DNA of 64,000 bases from Fodinibacter sp963800505 (GCA_963800505.1 CAWDBL010000021.1:66731-130730); one strand, 5' to 3'. Positions 8,030 to 17,378 are shown, numbered from the stretch's first letter. Numbers and translations are program-made. Notes: generated from the letters alone by a model not told the origin.

Positions 8030-9505
8030 TCAGCCCTGCGACTCCGGCTGCTGCGCCCACCACGACAGCAGCCGCTCGCGCGCGACGTCCGGGCCGACCG
8101 GCCCCTCGTCCATCCGCACCGAGAGCAGGTACGTGTAGGCGCGCCCCAGCACCGGCCCGGGGCGGATGCCCAGGGCGGCGGCGATCTCGTTGCCGTCGAG
8201 CTCGGGCCGCACGGCCTTGAGCTCCTCCTGCTCCAGCAGCGCCTCGATGCGCGCCTCCAGGTCGTCGTACGTGGCGGCCAGCCGCCGCGCCTTGCGCACG
8301 TTGCGGGTCGTGCAGTCGGCGCGGGTGAGGCGGTGCAGCCGCGGGAGGAGCGGGCCGGCATCCGTGATGTAGCGGCGCACCGCGGAGTCGGTCCACTGCC
8401 CCTCGCCGTAGCCGTGGAAGCGCAGGTGCAGCTCGACCAGGCGCGCGACGGCCCTGGTCGTCTCCTTGTCGAAGCGCAGGGCCTTCATCCGGCGGGCCAC
8501 CAGCTTGGCACCGACCACCTCGTGGTGGTGGAACGACACCCCGCCGCCGCCCTCGAAGCGCCGGGTGGCGGGCTTGCCCACGTCGTGCAGCAGCGCGGCC
8601 AGCCGCAGCACCAGGTCGGGGCCGGGCACCGACTCCGGCGGCCCGTCGGCGGGGCCCTCGAGGTCGATCGCCTGCTCGAGCACCGTCATCGAGTGCTCGT
8701 AGACGTCCTTGTGCCGGTGGTGCTCGTCGACCTCGAGCTGCAGGGCGGGCAGCTCGGGCAGCACGTGGCCGGCCAGGCCGCTGGCGCACAGCAGCTCCAG
8801 CCCGGCTCGGGGGTGCGGTGCCAGCAGCAGCTTGACCAGCTCGTCGCGCACCCGCTCGGCCGACACGATGCCGATGGTGGCCGACATCTCGCGCATCGCG
8901 GCGTAGACCTCGGGGGCCGGCACGAAGCCGAGCTGGGCCACGAACCGGGCCGCGCGCATCATCCGCAGCGGGTCGTCGCCGAACGACACCTCCGGCGGCG
9001 AGGGGGTGCGCAGCAGGCCGGCGTCGAGGTCGACCAGCCCGCCGTGCGGGTCGACGAAGGTGAGGTCGGGCAGCCGCAGGGCCATCGCGTTGACCGTGAA
9101 GTCGCGCCGCACGAGGTCGTCGTCGAGGGAGTCGCCGAACGCCACGACCGGCTTGCGCGTCTGCCCGTCGTAGGCATCGGCCCGGTAGGTGGTGACCTCG
9201 ACGGTGGTGCCGCCCTTGCGGGCGCCGATCGTGCCGAAGTCGCGCCCCATGTCCCAGGTGGCGGTGCCCCAGGCCTTGAGGATCGCCTCGGTGGCGTCGG
9301 GGCGCGCCGAGGTGGTGAAGTCGAGGTCGGTGGAGGGGCGGCCGAGCAGGGCGTCGCGCACCGGGCCGCCGACCAGGGCCAGGTCGTGGCCCGCGCCCGC
9401 GAACCGCTCCCCGAGGTCGGTCAGCAGCGGCAGGTCGGGCGCCAGGTGGGCGACCGCCCGGCGCAGCAGGGCGGCCGACGGCTGACGGGTGGACACGAGC
9501 ACCAA
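8030..9505 (-). CDS. cca: CCA tRNA nucleotidyltransferase
   Basis: Adds or repairs the 3' CCA of tRNAs using CTP and ATP. The 491-residue protein has the nucleotidyltransferase head motif GGPVRDALLG with the catalytic DLDF pair (about residues 48-65), the RRDFTVNAMAL motif, the head/neck DDPLRMMRAARF segment, and a C-terminal HD domain with LLHDVGK and HHHEVVG. It corresponds in place and length to pcnA (Rv3907c) of M. tuberculosis and is divergent from a NUDIX gene just as in that genome. An essential tRNA-Ala in this window lacks an encoded CCA, consistent with need for the enzyme. Confidence 0.95.
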   Translation of the reverse strand: MVLVSTRQPSAALLRRAVAHLAPDLPLLTDLGERFAGAGHDLALVGGPVRDALLGRPSTDLDFTTSARPDATEAILKAWGTATWDMGRDFGTIGARKGGTTVEVTTYRADAYDGQTRKPVVAFGDSLDDDLVRRDFTVNAMALRLPDLTFVDPHGGLVDLDAGLLRTPSPPEVSFGDDPLRMMRAARFVAQLGFVPAPEVYAAMREMSATIGIVSAERVRDELVKLLLAPHPRAGLELLCASGLAGHVLPELPALQLEVDEHHRHKDVYEHSMTVLEQAIDLEGPADGPPESVPGPDLVLRLAALLHDVGKPATRRFEGGGGVSFHHHEVVGAKLVARRMKALRFDKETTRAVARLVELHLRFHGYGEGQWTDSAVRRYITDAGPLLPRLHRLTRADCTTRNVRKARRLAATYDDLEARIEALLEQEELKAVRPELDGNEIAAALGIRPGPVLGRAYTYLLSVRMDEGPVGPDVARERLLSWWAQQPESQG

Positions 9506-9580
9506 GGGTATGCCGACCGCGAACCTTCCGCGGTCGCCCCCCGGGGTGCGTGGTCACCGGCCGCCACCCGCCCCACTGGT

Positions 9581-9586
9581 TACAGT
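9581..9586 (+). promoter_or_regulatory. Candidate -10 element for the NUDIX gene
   Basis: TACAGT lies seven bases before the ATG at 9593 and no Shine-Dalgarno sequence is present. This spacing is what a leaderless transcript starting at the A of ATG would show, a common mode in actinobacteria. Confidence 0.4.
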
Positions 9587-9592
9587 GACCAG

Positions 9593-10081
9593 ATGAGCCA
9601 CGTCGCCGCCGACTCGCCCGGGGTCAGTCCCCGGCGGCTGCCCGCGGTCGAGGAGCGCAGCGCCGGCGGGGTCGTGGTCGACGTCCACGACGGGGAGGCC
9701 CGGATCGCCGTCATCGCCCGGCGCAACCGCGCGGGGCGCGTCGAGTGGTGCCTGCCCAAGGGGCACATCGAGGGCGAGGAGACCCTGCCCGAGACCGCGG
9801 CGCGGGAGGTGGCCGAGGAGACCGGCATCGAGGGGCGGGTGCTCATCGAGCTGGGCACCATCGACTACTGGTTCGCCGCCGGCGAGCGGCGCATCCACAA
9901 GTACGTGCACCACTACCTGCTCGAGGCCGTCGGGGGCCACCTCACCATCGAGAACGACCCCGACCACGAGGCGATCGACGTCGCGTGGCTACCCTTGCGC
10001 GACGCCCACCGCCACCTGACCTTCCCCAACGAGCGGCGCATCGCGCGGGTCGCCTGGCAGCGGCTCGCCGGCGACACCTGA
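9593..10081 (+). CDS. NUDIX hydrolase (MutT4-type)
   Basis: A 162-residue hydrolase of nucleoside diphosphate-X compounds. The NUDIX box is complete: G-H-I-E-G-E-E-T-L-P then REVAEETGI (about residues 56-78), with the metal-binding REVAEE core. Position between cca (divergent) and murJ matches mutT4 (Rv3908) of M. tuberculosis, which hydrolyses (d)NTP/diadenosine substrates; substrate here is not deducible. The start ATG 9593 has no ribosome-binding site and is probably leaderless. In M. tuberculosis a large membrane protein gene (Rv3909) follows; it is absent here. Confidence 0.9.
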   Translation: MSHVAADSPGVSPRRLPAVEERSAGGVVVDVHDGEARIAVIARRNRAGRVEWCLPKGHIEGEETLPETAAREVAEETGIEGRVLIELGTIDYWFAAGERRIHKYVHHYLLEAVGGHLTIENDPDHEAIDVAWLPLRDAHRHLTFPNERRIARVAWQRLAGDT

Positions 10082-10112
10082 GCCCTCTCCCGTCCCGGAA
10101 GACCCCACCCCG

Positions 10113-11924
10113 ATGAGCACCGAGCCCCCCGCCCCCACGCCCGGCGAGCGCTCCGGCGACGGCCGGGCCGCAGACGGCCGGGCCGCAGACGGCCGGATGA
10201 CAGACGGCCGGGGCGACGACGACGCCGTCGACGAGGTCCAGGTCGACCCGGGCGGGGCGACGCTCGCGGCCGAGACGGGGCAGAACCCCACCGCCGCACG
10301 GCAGAGCCTGGGTCGGGCCGGCGCGGTGATGGCCTCGGGCACGCTGGTCAGCCGGATGCTCGGGCTGGTGCGGGCGGCCCTGCTCACCGGTGTCATCGGC
10401 ACCACCGGTTACGCCGCCGACGGCTTCACCGCTGCCAACTCGCTGCCCAACACGTTCTACCTGCTCATCGCCGGGGGCGCGGTCAACGCCATCTTCGTGC
10501 CGCAGATCGTGCGCGCGAAGCTGCGGCCCGACGGCGACGAGTTCGTCAACCGGATCATCACCATCTCACTGGCCATCCTCGCGGCGGCGACCGTCGTCAT
10601 GGTGCTGCTCGCACCGGTGGCCGTGCGGCTCTATTACGACGTCGACAACGAGGCGGCGCTCGGCCTCGCGACCGTGTTCGCCGTCATCTGCCTGCCGCAG
10701 ATCTTCTTCTACGGCCTCTACACGATCCTGGGCCAGGTGCTCAACGCCCACGGGCGCTTCGCGGGCTACATGTGGGCGCCGGCCCTGGCCAACATCGTCG
10801 CCATCGGCGGGCTGGTCTGGTTCCAGCGGGCCGGGTTCCCGACCTCCGCGGCGCCGGCCGACTGGACGCCCGAGATGATCGCGATCCTGGCCGGGTCGGC
10901 AACCTTGTCGATCGTGGTGCAGGCCCTGTCCCTGATCTTCCCGCTGCGGCGCATCGGCTTCCGCTACCGCCCGGTCTGGGGCATCCGCGGGCACGGCCTG
11001 GGCGAGGTCAGCACGGTCGCGAAGTGGACCTTCGGCTCCATCGTCGTCAGCTCGCTGGGCTACGTCGTCACCTCACGGGTGCTCACTCGGGCCACCAAGC
11101 TGGGCGTGAACGCCGGCGACCCGGTGGCCGGTCTCGCGGCCTTCAACCCGGCGCTGCTCATCACCATGCTGCTGCACGGCCTGATCACGGTGTCGCTCAT
11201 CACCGCCCTCTACACCCGGCTCTCGGAGGCGGCCGCCCGGGGCGACTCCGCCGAGGTGATGCGCTACCACCACCAGGGAATGCGCCTGCCCTCGGTGATC
11301 CTGGTCCCCGGTGTCATCTTCGTCGGGGTCATGGCCCCCTACGTCGCCGCCACGCTGTTCTTCAAGAACTCCCTCGCGGAGACCCGGGCCATCGCCGTGG
11401 TGCTGAGCGGCCTGATCTGGCTGGTCATCCCGATGGCGTGGACCTACCTCAACGACCGGGTCTTCTACGCCCACCAGATGACCTGGATGACGTTCCGCCT
11501 CCAGTGCGTCTCCACCAGCCTGTCCACCGTCGGCGCCCTCGTCGCGGCCACGCTCGTGCCGAGCCTCACTGCCTTCACGCTGAGCATCGGGCAGGCCCTG
11601 GCCTACGTCGTCACGGCCTGCGTCGGGTTCTGGGTGCTGCGCCGCCGACACGGCCACCTCGGCCTGCGCGGCACCGCCGTGATGTACCTCAAGCTCGCGG
11701 TACCGGCCCTGCTCACCGCGCTGGCCCTGTACTGGGCCATCCGCACCTTCCTGCCCGACCTCGGTGAGACCCGCGGCGTGCGCGGGTTCGTCCTCGGCTG
11801 CGTCGTGCTGGGCGTGGCCGGCCTGGTCGAGCTCGGGGTCACCTGGGGCGTGGCGCACGCGCTCGGGGTCCGCGAGATCGGCGCCGCGCTCGAACCCGTC
11901 ACACGCAGGCTCCGACGGCGCTGA
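10113..11924 (+). CDS. murJ: Lipid II flippase MurJ
   Basis: Integral membrane protein of 603 residues that moves the peptidoglycan precursor lipid II across the membrane. After a roughly 60-residue acidic, disordered cytoplasmic tail (with three imperfect copies of a 5-residue GRAAD-type unit), there are about 14 hydrophobic helices of the MOP superfamily, with the typical first-helix segment SRMLGLVRAALL and FVPQIVRA. In M. tuberculosis the homologue Rv3910 carries a C-terminal pseudokinase; here MurJ ends after the last helix with a short basic tail and the pseudokinase is the next gene, 90 bp downstream. Confidence 0.93.
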   Translation: MSTEPPAPTPGERSGDGRAADGRAADGRMTDGRGDDDAVDEVQVDPGGATLAAETGQNPTAARQSLGRAGAVMASGTLVSRMLGLVRAALLTGVIGTTGYAADGFTAANSLPNTFYLLIAGGAVNAIFVPQIVRAKLRPDGDEFVNRIITISLAILAAATVVMVLLAPVAVRLYYDVDNEAALGLATVFAVICLPQIFFYGLYTILGQVLNAHGRFAGYMWAPALANIVAIGGLVWFQRAGFPTSAAPADWTPEMIAILAGSATLSIVVQALSLIFPLRRIGFRYRPVWGIRGHGLGEVSTVAKWTFGSIVVSSLGYVVTSRVLTRATKLGVNAGDPVAGLAAFNPALLITMLLHGLITVSLITALYTRLSEAAARGDSAEVMRYHHQGMRLPSVILVPGVIFVGVMAPYVAATLFFKNSLAETRAIAVVLSGLIWLVIPMAWTYLNDRVFYAHQMTWMTFRLQCVSTSLSTVGALVAATLVPSLTAFTLSIGQALAYVVTACVGFWVLRRRHGHLGLRGTAVMYLKLAVPALLTALALYWAIRTFLPDLGETRGVRGFVLGCVVLGVAGLVELGVTWGVAHALGVREIGAALEPVTRRLRRR

Positions 11925-12014
11925 CCTGCCAGTGCCTACTATGGGCGCAGGCCCGTCGGTGACGGGTGGCGGGCGTCTCGGGCGCCTCGTGATCGACCTG
12001 GGAGAGGAGCAGCG

Positions 12015-14111
12015 GTGAGGGGTGTGGGTCCCGGCACCGTCCTCGGTGGCCGTTACACCGTTCGCCGGCGGCTCGAGCAGCTGTACGGCACCGAGCGCTG
12101 GTCGGCCGACGACATCACCCTCGGGCGCACGGTCTCCCTGCTCTGCATCCCCGCCGACGACCACCGCACCCCGGCCCTGCTCGATGCCGCCCGGCGGGCC
12201 GCCTCGGTCACGCACGGGGCGTTCGTGCGCATCCTCGACGTCGGCACCGACGAGGGCGTCTCCTTCGTCATCGAGGAGGACCTCGGCGAGGCCCGTACGC
12301 TCGCCGAGCTGGTCGGCGACGGTGGGGTGCCCGGCGACGAGGTGCGCCGCATCACCGGTGAGGTGGCGGCTGCCCTGGAGTCGGCCGGGCACAGGGGCAT
12401 GCACCACCTCGACCTCAAGCCCGACGACGTGCTGCGCACCCCCGACGGTGACGTGCGGCTGCGCGGCCTCGAGACCGCCGCCGTGCGCGCCGGCGAGGAC
12501 GGCACCGAGGCCGAGGATGCCGCCAGGCGCGACGCCGTGGGCATCGTGGCCCTCACCTACGCCGGCCTCACCGGCCTGTGGCCGCTCGGCGCGGGTGGCT
12601 GCGGCCTCGACCCGGCACCCCGGGTGCCCGGCGGCGTCGCCGCACCCTCCGAGATCGCCGCCGGCGTGCCGCGCGACCTCGACGCCATCTGCCGCCTCAC
12701 GCTCAACGACGACCAGGGCCCCACCAGCCCCGGCGACTACGCCCGCCAGGTGGCGCCGTGGCCCTCCCGCCAGGTCCTCGGGCAGCCCGTCACCCGCACC
12801 AGCCCGGATGCCGGGAGGCCCGCCTCCCGCTCCGGCTCGGTCGCTCCACGTGCCTCCGACACCCTGGAGCAGCCGGTCGTCGTGGTCTCGCCGGCCGACG
12901 CGGCTCGGCCCGCCGAGCCAGGCCGCCGCCCGCTCAAGGGCGCGGCGACCGCAGCCGTCGTCGCGGGCGGTGCGGCCGCCGCAGCGGCGGCTGCCACGGC
13001 ATCCGGCCGCACGGCATCCGGCACTGCAGGACCCGGAGCCCGGCCGGACGCTGCCGGAGCCTCCTCCGCGCCCAGCGATGACGAGGCCGACGCGACGACC
13101 CGGGTCAGCCCCGTGGCCGACCAGTCCCCGGCGTGGCTGAGCGCGGCGCCGGTGGCCTCCCCCGCCGCCGACCCCGAGGCCGACGCTCCGACCCGCAGCA
13201 TGGAGCCCGCCCGCCCCTCGCCCGACGCTTCCGACGCTTCCGACGGCGCGCACGGGTCGACCCGATCAGCCGGTGCCGCGGCCGCCGGTGCGGGCGCCGC
13301 CGTGGCCGGCGCGTTCGGCTCGGTCGGCGGGCGGGTCGGCCACCTGGCCCGGCGCGCCGTCGACAAGGTGTCCGAGCTGAGCCCCGACACCGCACCGCGC
13401 GGCGACTCCGGCGACCTCGAGGCGCCGGCCCCCCTGGTGCCCGCCGAGCCGCTCACCAAGGACGAGTCGAAGCTGGCCCTGGGCATCGTCGTGGCCTTCG
13501 TGGTGCTCGCCCTGGTCATCGGGGTCTGGGGCGTCTCACGCATCGGGTCGGGGAGCTCCGCCGGCCTGGGCGACATCGCGGCCCCGGCCACCCGCACGAC
13601 CACGGTGGCTCCCTCCTCGGCGGCCCCGTCCGGGAGTCCGTCCGCCTCCCCCACCGGCACGGGCACCGGCGCACCGCCCGAGCCACTCGCCATCCTCAAG
13701 GTCGAGGCCTACGACCCCGAGGGCGACGGCGCCGAGAACAACAAGTCCACCCCCAAGATCTACGACGGCGACAACAGCACCGGCTGGTTCTCCGAGAACT
13801 ACCGCTCCGACACCTTCGGCGGCCTCAAGAAGGGGCTGGGCGTCATCGTCGACCTGGGCCCGAACAAGAAGCCGCAGACCGTCGAGCTCAACATCCCGAA
13901 ACCCAGCGACGTCGAGGTCTACGTCGGGCCCGACAACCGCCTCGAGGGCGCCACCAAGATCGGCGAGAAGGCGGATGCCGACGGCACGGTGAAGTTCGAC
14001 GTCCCCGCCGACGTGAGCGGCCAGTACATCGTCGTGTGGTTCACCAAGCTCAACGCCGATGACAACGGCAAGCGCCGTGCCTGGCTCGACGAGGTCGTCG
14101 TCACCGGCTGA
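12015..14111 (+). CDS. Membrane pseudokinase with extracellular discoidin-like domain (MurJ partner)
   Basis: A 698-residue protein matching the C-terminal half of mycobacterial MviN. Residues about 8-260 form a kinase-like fold that lacks catalytic signatures: the Gly loop is GRYTVRRRLEQLYG, the HRD motif is replaced by HLDLKPDD and the DFG by RGLE. A long Ala/Ser/Pro-rich linker follows, then one membrane helix (about 495-518, LALGIVVAFVVLALVIGVWG), and an extracytoplasmic domain (about 555-698) with the layout of a galactose-binding/F5-8C fold. The GTG start has GGAGAGGAG upstream. Known biology of the fused form: the pseudokinase is phosphorylated by PknB and recruits FhaA to regulate wall synthesis; by inference this one acts on MurJ in trans. 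Confidence 0.85.
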   Translation: MRGVGPGTVLGGRYTVRRRLEQLYGTERWSADDITLGRTVSLLCIPADDHRTPALLDAARRAASVTHGAFVRILDVGTDEGVSFVIEEDLGEARTLAELVGDGGVPGDEVRRITGEVAAALESAGHRGMHHLDLKPDDVLRTPDGDVRLRGLETAAVRAGEDGTEAEDAARRDAVGIVALTYAGLTGLWPLGAGGCGLDPAPRVPGGVAAPSEIAAGVPRDLDAICRLTLNDDQGPTSPGDYARQVAPWPSRQVLGQPVTRTSPDAGRPASRSGSVAPRASDTLEQPVVVVSPADAARPAEPGRRPLKGAATAAVVAGGAAAAAAAATASGRTASGTAGPGARPDAAGASSAPSDDEADATTRVSPVADQSPAWLSAAPVASPAADPEADAPTRSMEPARPSPDASDASDGAHGSTRSAGAAAAGAGAAVAGAFGSVGGRVGHLARRAVDKVSELSPDTAPRGDSGDLEAPAPLVPAEPLTKDESKLALGIVVAFVVLALVIGVWGVSRIGSGSSAGLGDIAAPATRTTTVAPSSAAPSGSPSASPTGTGTGAPPEPLAILKVEAYDPEGDGAENNKSTPKIYDGDNSTGWFSENYRSDTFGGLKKGLGVIVDLGPNKKPQTVELNIPKPSDVEVYVGPDNRLEGATKIGEKADADGTVKFDVPADVSGQYIVVWFTKLNADDNGKRRAWLDEVVVTG

Positions 14112-14125
14112 CGCCGGACACCACG

Positions 14126-14749
14126 ATGCTCGACGACCTCACCGCCTTCACCGACCAGGAGCTGCTCCGGCGCCACGTCGATGGCGACGGCGGTGCCGCC
14201 TTCGGCGAGCTGTTCCGTCGCCACCGCGACCGGATGTACGCGGTGGCGCTGCGCACCACCTCCAACCGCGAGCTCGCCGCGGATGCCGTCCAGGACGCCT
14301 TCATCTCCGCGTTCCGCCGCGCCGACGCCTTCCGGGGCGAGGCTGCCGTGACCACGTGGCTGCACCGCATCGTCGTCAACGCCTGCCTGGACCGGCTGCG
14401 CCGCGAGAAGACGACGGCCGTGCGCCGAGCGGGCGACCTCGGTGAGCTCGACCTGCCCGACCTGCACGACCGGCACGCGTCGGTCGAGACCCGGCTCGAC
14501 GTGCGTGAGGCGCTCGCCCGGCTGCCCGAGGGGCAACGGCTGGCGCTGGTGCTGGTCGACATGCACGGGCTGCCGGTCGCCGAGGCGGCCCAGGTGCTCG
14601 GCGTCGCCGAGGGCACCGTGAAGTCGCGGTGCTTCCGCGGTCGCGAGGCGCTGGCCGAGATGCTCCGCGAGCGCGGCGACGAGCCGCCGGGGCACGATGC
14701 CGGCCCGGCAGCCGTTGCCGGACCGTCGGAACCGCGGGGGGCGCCATGA
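14126..14749 (+). CDS. sigM: ECF RNA polymerase sigma factor SigM
   Basis: A 207-residue extracytoplasmic-function sigma factor. Region 2 is seen in FRRHRDRMYAVALRTTSN and DAVQDAFISAFRRAD with the conserved WLHRIVVNACLDRLRR segment, and region 4 in LPEGQRLALVLVDMHGLPVAEAAQVLGVAEGTVKSR, which forms the -35-binding helix-turn-helix. It starts 14 bp after the pseudokinase gene and is followed by its membrane anti-sigma factor and by trxB/trxA, the same order as sigM-rsmA-trxB2-trxC in M. tuberculosis. A Pro/Gly-rich tail ends the protein. Confidence 0.92.
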   Translation: MLDDLTAFTDQELLRRHVDGDGGAAFGELFRRHRDRMYAVALRTTSNRELAADAVQDAFISAFRRADAFRGEAAVTTWLHRIVVNACLDRLRREKTTAVRRAGDLGELDLPDLHDRHASVETRLDVREALARLPEGQRLALVLVDMHGLPVAEAAQVLGVAEGTVKSRCFRGREALAEMLRERGDEPPGHDAGPAAVAGPSEPRGAP

Positions 14750-14831
14750 CGTCCCACCCTTGGCCCGGCCCCTGTGACCGGCACCATCCCACCCCATCCG
14801 CACCGCCCGAGGGCACGTCCCGGAGGACCTC

Positions 14832-15641
14832 GTGAGCCAGCAGCACGACGACACCGCACCCGTCGAGCACGACCCGACGGGCATGCGCGCTCTCCTGGCG
14901 AGCCTGCCGGAGCCCGGCCCCATGCCCGACGACCTGGTGGCCCGGATCAGCGCGGCCCTGGCGGTCGAGGCGCAGCGCGGCGACGGCATCGACCGGCTGT
15001 GGACCCTGCACGGCGCCGACGACGCGTCCCAGCCGGTCGGCGGGCGTGACGACTCGGGCACGGATGCCGGGGCGCAGGTCGTGCCGCTGCGTCGCCGGCT
15101 CGGGCTGCGCCACCTGGCGGTCGCGGCGGCCGTGGTGGGGGTGCTCGGCCTGGGCGGCTTCCTCGTGAAGTCGCTGCCCGGTGACGTGATGGCCGCGTTC
15201 GGCACGACCACCGGGTCCAGCGACTCCGCCGCGGCCGCCGAGGACTCCGGGGCCGCCATCGACGGCAAGCTGGCCCTGGTCGCTCCCCCGGCCGGGTCCG
15301 GCGACGTGGTCGTCGTGATGTCCGGGGCCGACCACGCCGCCGACCGGCTCGACGTCACTGCCCGCCAGCTCGACGACGGCACGCTCGACCCGATCGCCAA
15401 CCTCACGGCCGAGTCGCCCGCGCTCGGCCCGATCGCGACGCCGATCGGGGCCCGCGCCTGCGCCACCGCGCTCGGCATCCCCGCCGATGCCGGCATCCTC
15501 GTCGACGTCTCCGAGGTCGACGGCGCCTCCGCTGCGGTCCTGGTGGTGCACTCCGTCGCGGGACGCTCCGCCTGGGCGGTCGACCGCTCCTGCACCACCG
15601 GCAACACCGGCCTCATCCGTGGCCCGGTGCCACTCCGCTGA
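14832..15641 (+). CDS. Putative anti-sigma factor (SigM cognate)
   Basis: A 269-residue single-pass membrane protein. The N-terminal part (about 1-90) is soluble and acidic, with a helical segment MRALLASLPEPGPMPDDL that may bind sigma; one membrane helix lies at about 94-115 (LAVAAAVVGVLGLGGFLV), and the rest is extracytoplasmic. I see no HxxxCxxC zinc anti-sigma motif, so it belongs to the non-zinc type like RsmA (Rv3912). GTG 14832 is preceded by GGAGGACCTC. The assignment rests mainly on position directly behind sigM. Confidence 0.75.
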   Translation: MSQQHDDTAPVEHDPTGMRALLASLPEPGPMPDDLVARISAALAVEAQRGDGIDRLWTLHGADDASQPVGGRDDSGTDAGAQVVPLRRRLGLRHLAVAAAVVGVLGLGGFLVKSLPGDVMAAFGTTTGSSDSAAAAEDSGAAIDGKLALVAPPAGSGDVVVVMSGADHAADRLDVTARQLDDGTLDPIANLTAESPALGPIATPIGARACATALGIPADAGILVDVSEVDGASAAVLVVHSVAGRSAWAVDRSCTTGNTGLIRGPVPLR

Positions 15642-15778
15642 GCCCATCTGTCGCTCCCGACCCGGTCCCGACCGGCGGGGCGCGTCTCGCCGGGGAATCC
15701 CACGGCCGTAGGATCGGTTTCCCAGAGGCACTGCATCTAGCGGTTGCTCCCAGCGATCACCACAAGGGGATGTGTCCT

Positions 15779-16708
15779 GTGACCAGCAAGGTCCGAAACG
15801 TCATCATCATCGGCTCCGGCCCGGCCGGGTGGACGGCTGCCGTCTACGCGGCGCGCGCCAACCTCGAGCCGTTGATCTTCGAGGGCGCGGTCACCGCCGG
15901 TGGGGCACTGATGAACACCACCGAGGTCGAGAACTTCCCGGGCTTCCGCGACGGCATCATGGGCCCGGACCTCATGGAGAACATGCGCGCCCAGGCCGAG
16001 CGCTTCGGGGCCGAGATCATCACCGACGACGTGCAGTCGGTGCGCCTCGAGGACGAGATCAAGGTGGTCACCGACGCCGAGGGCGTCGAGCACCGAGCCC
16101 GGGCCGTCATCCTGGCCATGGGCTCGGCCTACCGCGAGCTCGGCCTGCCCGACGAGAAGCGGCTGTCCGGTCACGGTGTGTCGTGGTGTGCCACCTGCGA
16201 CGGGTTCTTCTTCCGCGAGCAGGACATCGCCGTGGTCGGCGGGGGCGACTCCGCGGTCGAGGAGGCCACCTTCCTCACCAAGTTCGCCCGCACCGTCACG
16301 ATCGTGCACCGCCGCGACGAGCTGCGGGCGTCGGCGATCATGGCCGAGCGCGCCCACGCCAACCCGAAGATCCGCTTCGCCTGGAACAGCGCGGTCGACG
16401 CCATCCACGGCGAGGACAAGCTGTCCGGCGTCACGCTGCGCGACACGGTCACCGGCGAGACCCGCGAGCTGCCCGTCACGGGCCTGTTCGTGGCCATCGG
16501 CCACGACCCGCGCAACGAGCTGGTCAAGGGCGTCGTCGAGCTCGATGCCGAGGGCTACGTGCTCGTCGAGGGGCGCAGCACCCGCACCAACGTGCCCGGC
16601 GTCTTCGCCAGTGGCGACCTCGTCGACCACACCTACCGCCAGGCGATCACCGCGGCCGGCTCCGGCTGCGCCGCGGCGCTCGACGCCGAACGGTTCCTCG
16701 CCCACTGA
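15779..16708 (+). CDS. trxB: Thioredoxin-disulfide reductase
   Basis: NADPH- and FAD-dependent reductase of thioredoxin, 309 residues. FAD-binding motif GSGPAGWTAA near residue 13, redox-active WCATCDG (about residue 137), NADPH-binding GGGDSAVEEA (about 157), and the C-terminal FAD motif GVFASGDLVD are all present. I prefer GTG 15779 to the in-frame ATG at 15770 because AAGGGGA is well spaced only for the GTG. It pairs with trxA 89 bp downstream and follows the sigM/anti-sigma genes, consistent with control of redox stress by that sigma factor. Confidence 0.95.
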   Translation: MTSKVRNVIIIGSGPAGWTAAVYAARANLEPLIFEGAVTAGGALMNTTEVENFPGFRDGIMGPDLMENMRAQAERFGAEIITDDVQSVRLEDEIKVVTDAEGVEHRARAVILAMGSAYRELGLPDEKRLSGHGVSWCATCDGFFFREQDIAVVGGGDSAVEEATFLTKFARTVTIVHRRDELRASAIMAERAHANPKIRFAWNSAVDAIHGEDKLSGVTLRDTVTGETRELPVTGLFVAIGHDPRNELVKGVVELDAEGYVLVEGRSTRTNVPGVFASGDLVDHTYRQAITAAGSGCAAALDAERFLAH

Positions 16709-16797
16709 CCACCCCCGGTCCTGTCGGAGCAGTGCGGCAGGATCGACCCCGAGACCCCCGCCCCGACCGCACCACCCCTTTCGAAAGGACCCCCACC

Positions 16798-17121
16798 ATG
16801 GGAGCCGTCAGCAAGACCACCGACGCCAGCTTCGAGGCCGACGTCCTCAAGAGCGACAAGCCCGTGCTGGTCGACTTCTGGGCCGAGTGGTGCGGCCCGT
16901 GCCGCGCCGTCGCCCCGATCCTCGACGAGATCGCCCGCGACCACGACGAGGTCACCATCGTCAAGCTCAACACCGACGAGAACCCGGCGATCACCGGCAA
17001 GCTCGGCATCACCAGCATCCCGACGATGCACGTCTACCAGAACGGCGAGATCGTCAAGACGATCATCGGCGCGCTGCCCAAGCCCAAGCTGCTCCGCGAG
17101 CTCGAGCCCTTCCTCGGCTGA
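16798..17121 (+). CDS. trxA: Thioredoxin
   Basis: A 107-residue thioredoxin with the canonical WCGPC active site (about residues 30-34) and the cis-proline segment ITSIPTMHVY. It reduces cytoplasmic disulfides and is recycled by the adjacent TrxB. The ATG at 16798 follows GAAAGGA. In M. tuberculosis the next gene is the amidase-like regulator cwlM; here trxA is followed by a hairpin and then the convergent parB, so cwlM is not at this site. Confidence 0.96.
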   Translation: MGAVSKTTDASFEADVLKSDKPVLVDFWAEWCGPCRAVAPILDEIARDHDEVTIVKLNTDENPAITGKLGITSIPTMHVYQNGEIVKTIIGALPKPKLLRELEPFLG

Positions 17122-17138
17122 GCTCCGCCACCGCGCAG

Positions 17139-17180
17139 GAGGCGCGGAACCCGTTGTGCTGCAACGGGTTCCGCGCCTCT
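17139..17180. terminator. Hairpin terminator after trxA
   Basis: Perfect 18-base inverted repeat (GAGGCGCGGAACCCGTTG and complement) with a 5-base loop, followed by a short T-containing tail, 17 bp after the trxA stop and facing parB. Confidence 0.8.
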
Positions 17181-17218
17181 TGCCATGCTGATTGGGTTCG
17201 GTGAACATACCGTCGCGG

Positions 17219-17302
17219 AATCGACCAATAGGTCACACCGAGGACAGCAGCCCGTCCCGAAATCGACCAATAGGTCACACCGAGGACAGCAGCCCGTCCC
17301 CA
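17219..17302. repeat. Two 42-bp tandem repeats with GACCAATAGGTC core
   Basis: Two near-identical 42-bp units, each beginning AATCGACCAATAGGTCACAC, fill most of the space between trxA and parB. The core GACC-AATA-GGTC is palindromic. A third copy of the core occurs after dmpC at 49459-49470. The function is unknown; each site lies at the 3' end of a gene or between convergent genes. Confidence 0.8.
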
Positions 17303-17378
17303 AGTCAACTCCCCATGTGCTGTGCGGCCGGCCGGCCTTCCGGCTCGTGGCTCGTCAGCCGTCTGGCTCGTCGCCGGG

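Noticed and set aside
7551..9557. 668-residue open frame opposite cca
   Set aside because: It is an Arg/Pro/Gly-rich out-of-frame reading of the cca gene, typical of high-GC DNA, without domains or ribosome-binding site.
11073..13253. 726-residue minus-strand open frame
   Set aside because: Antisense shadow of murJ and the pseudokinase gene, low complexity, no motif.
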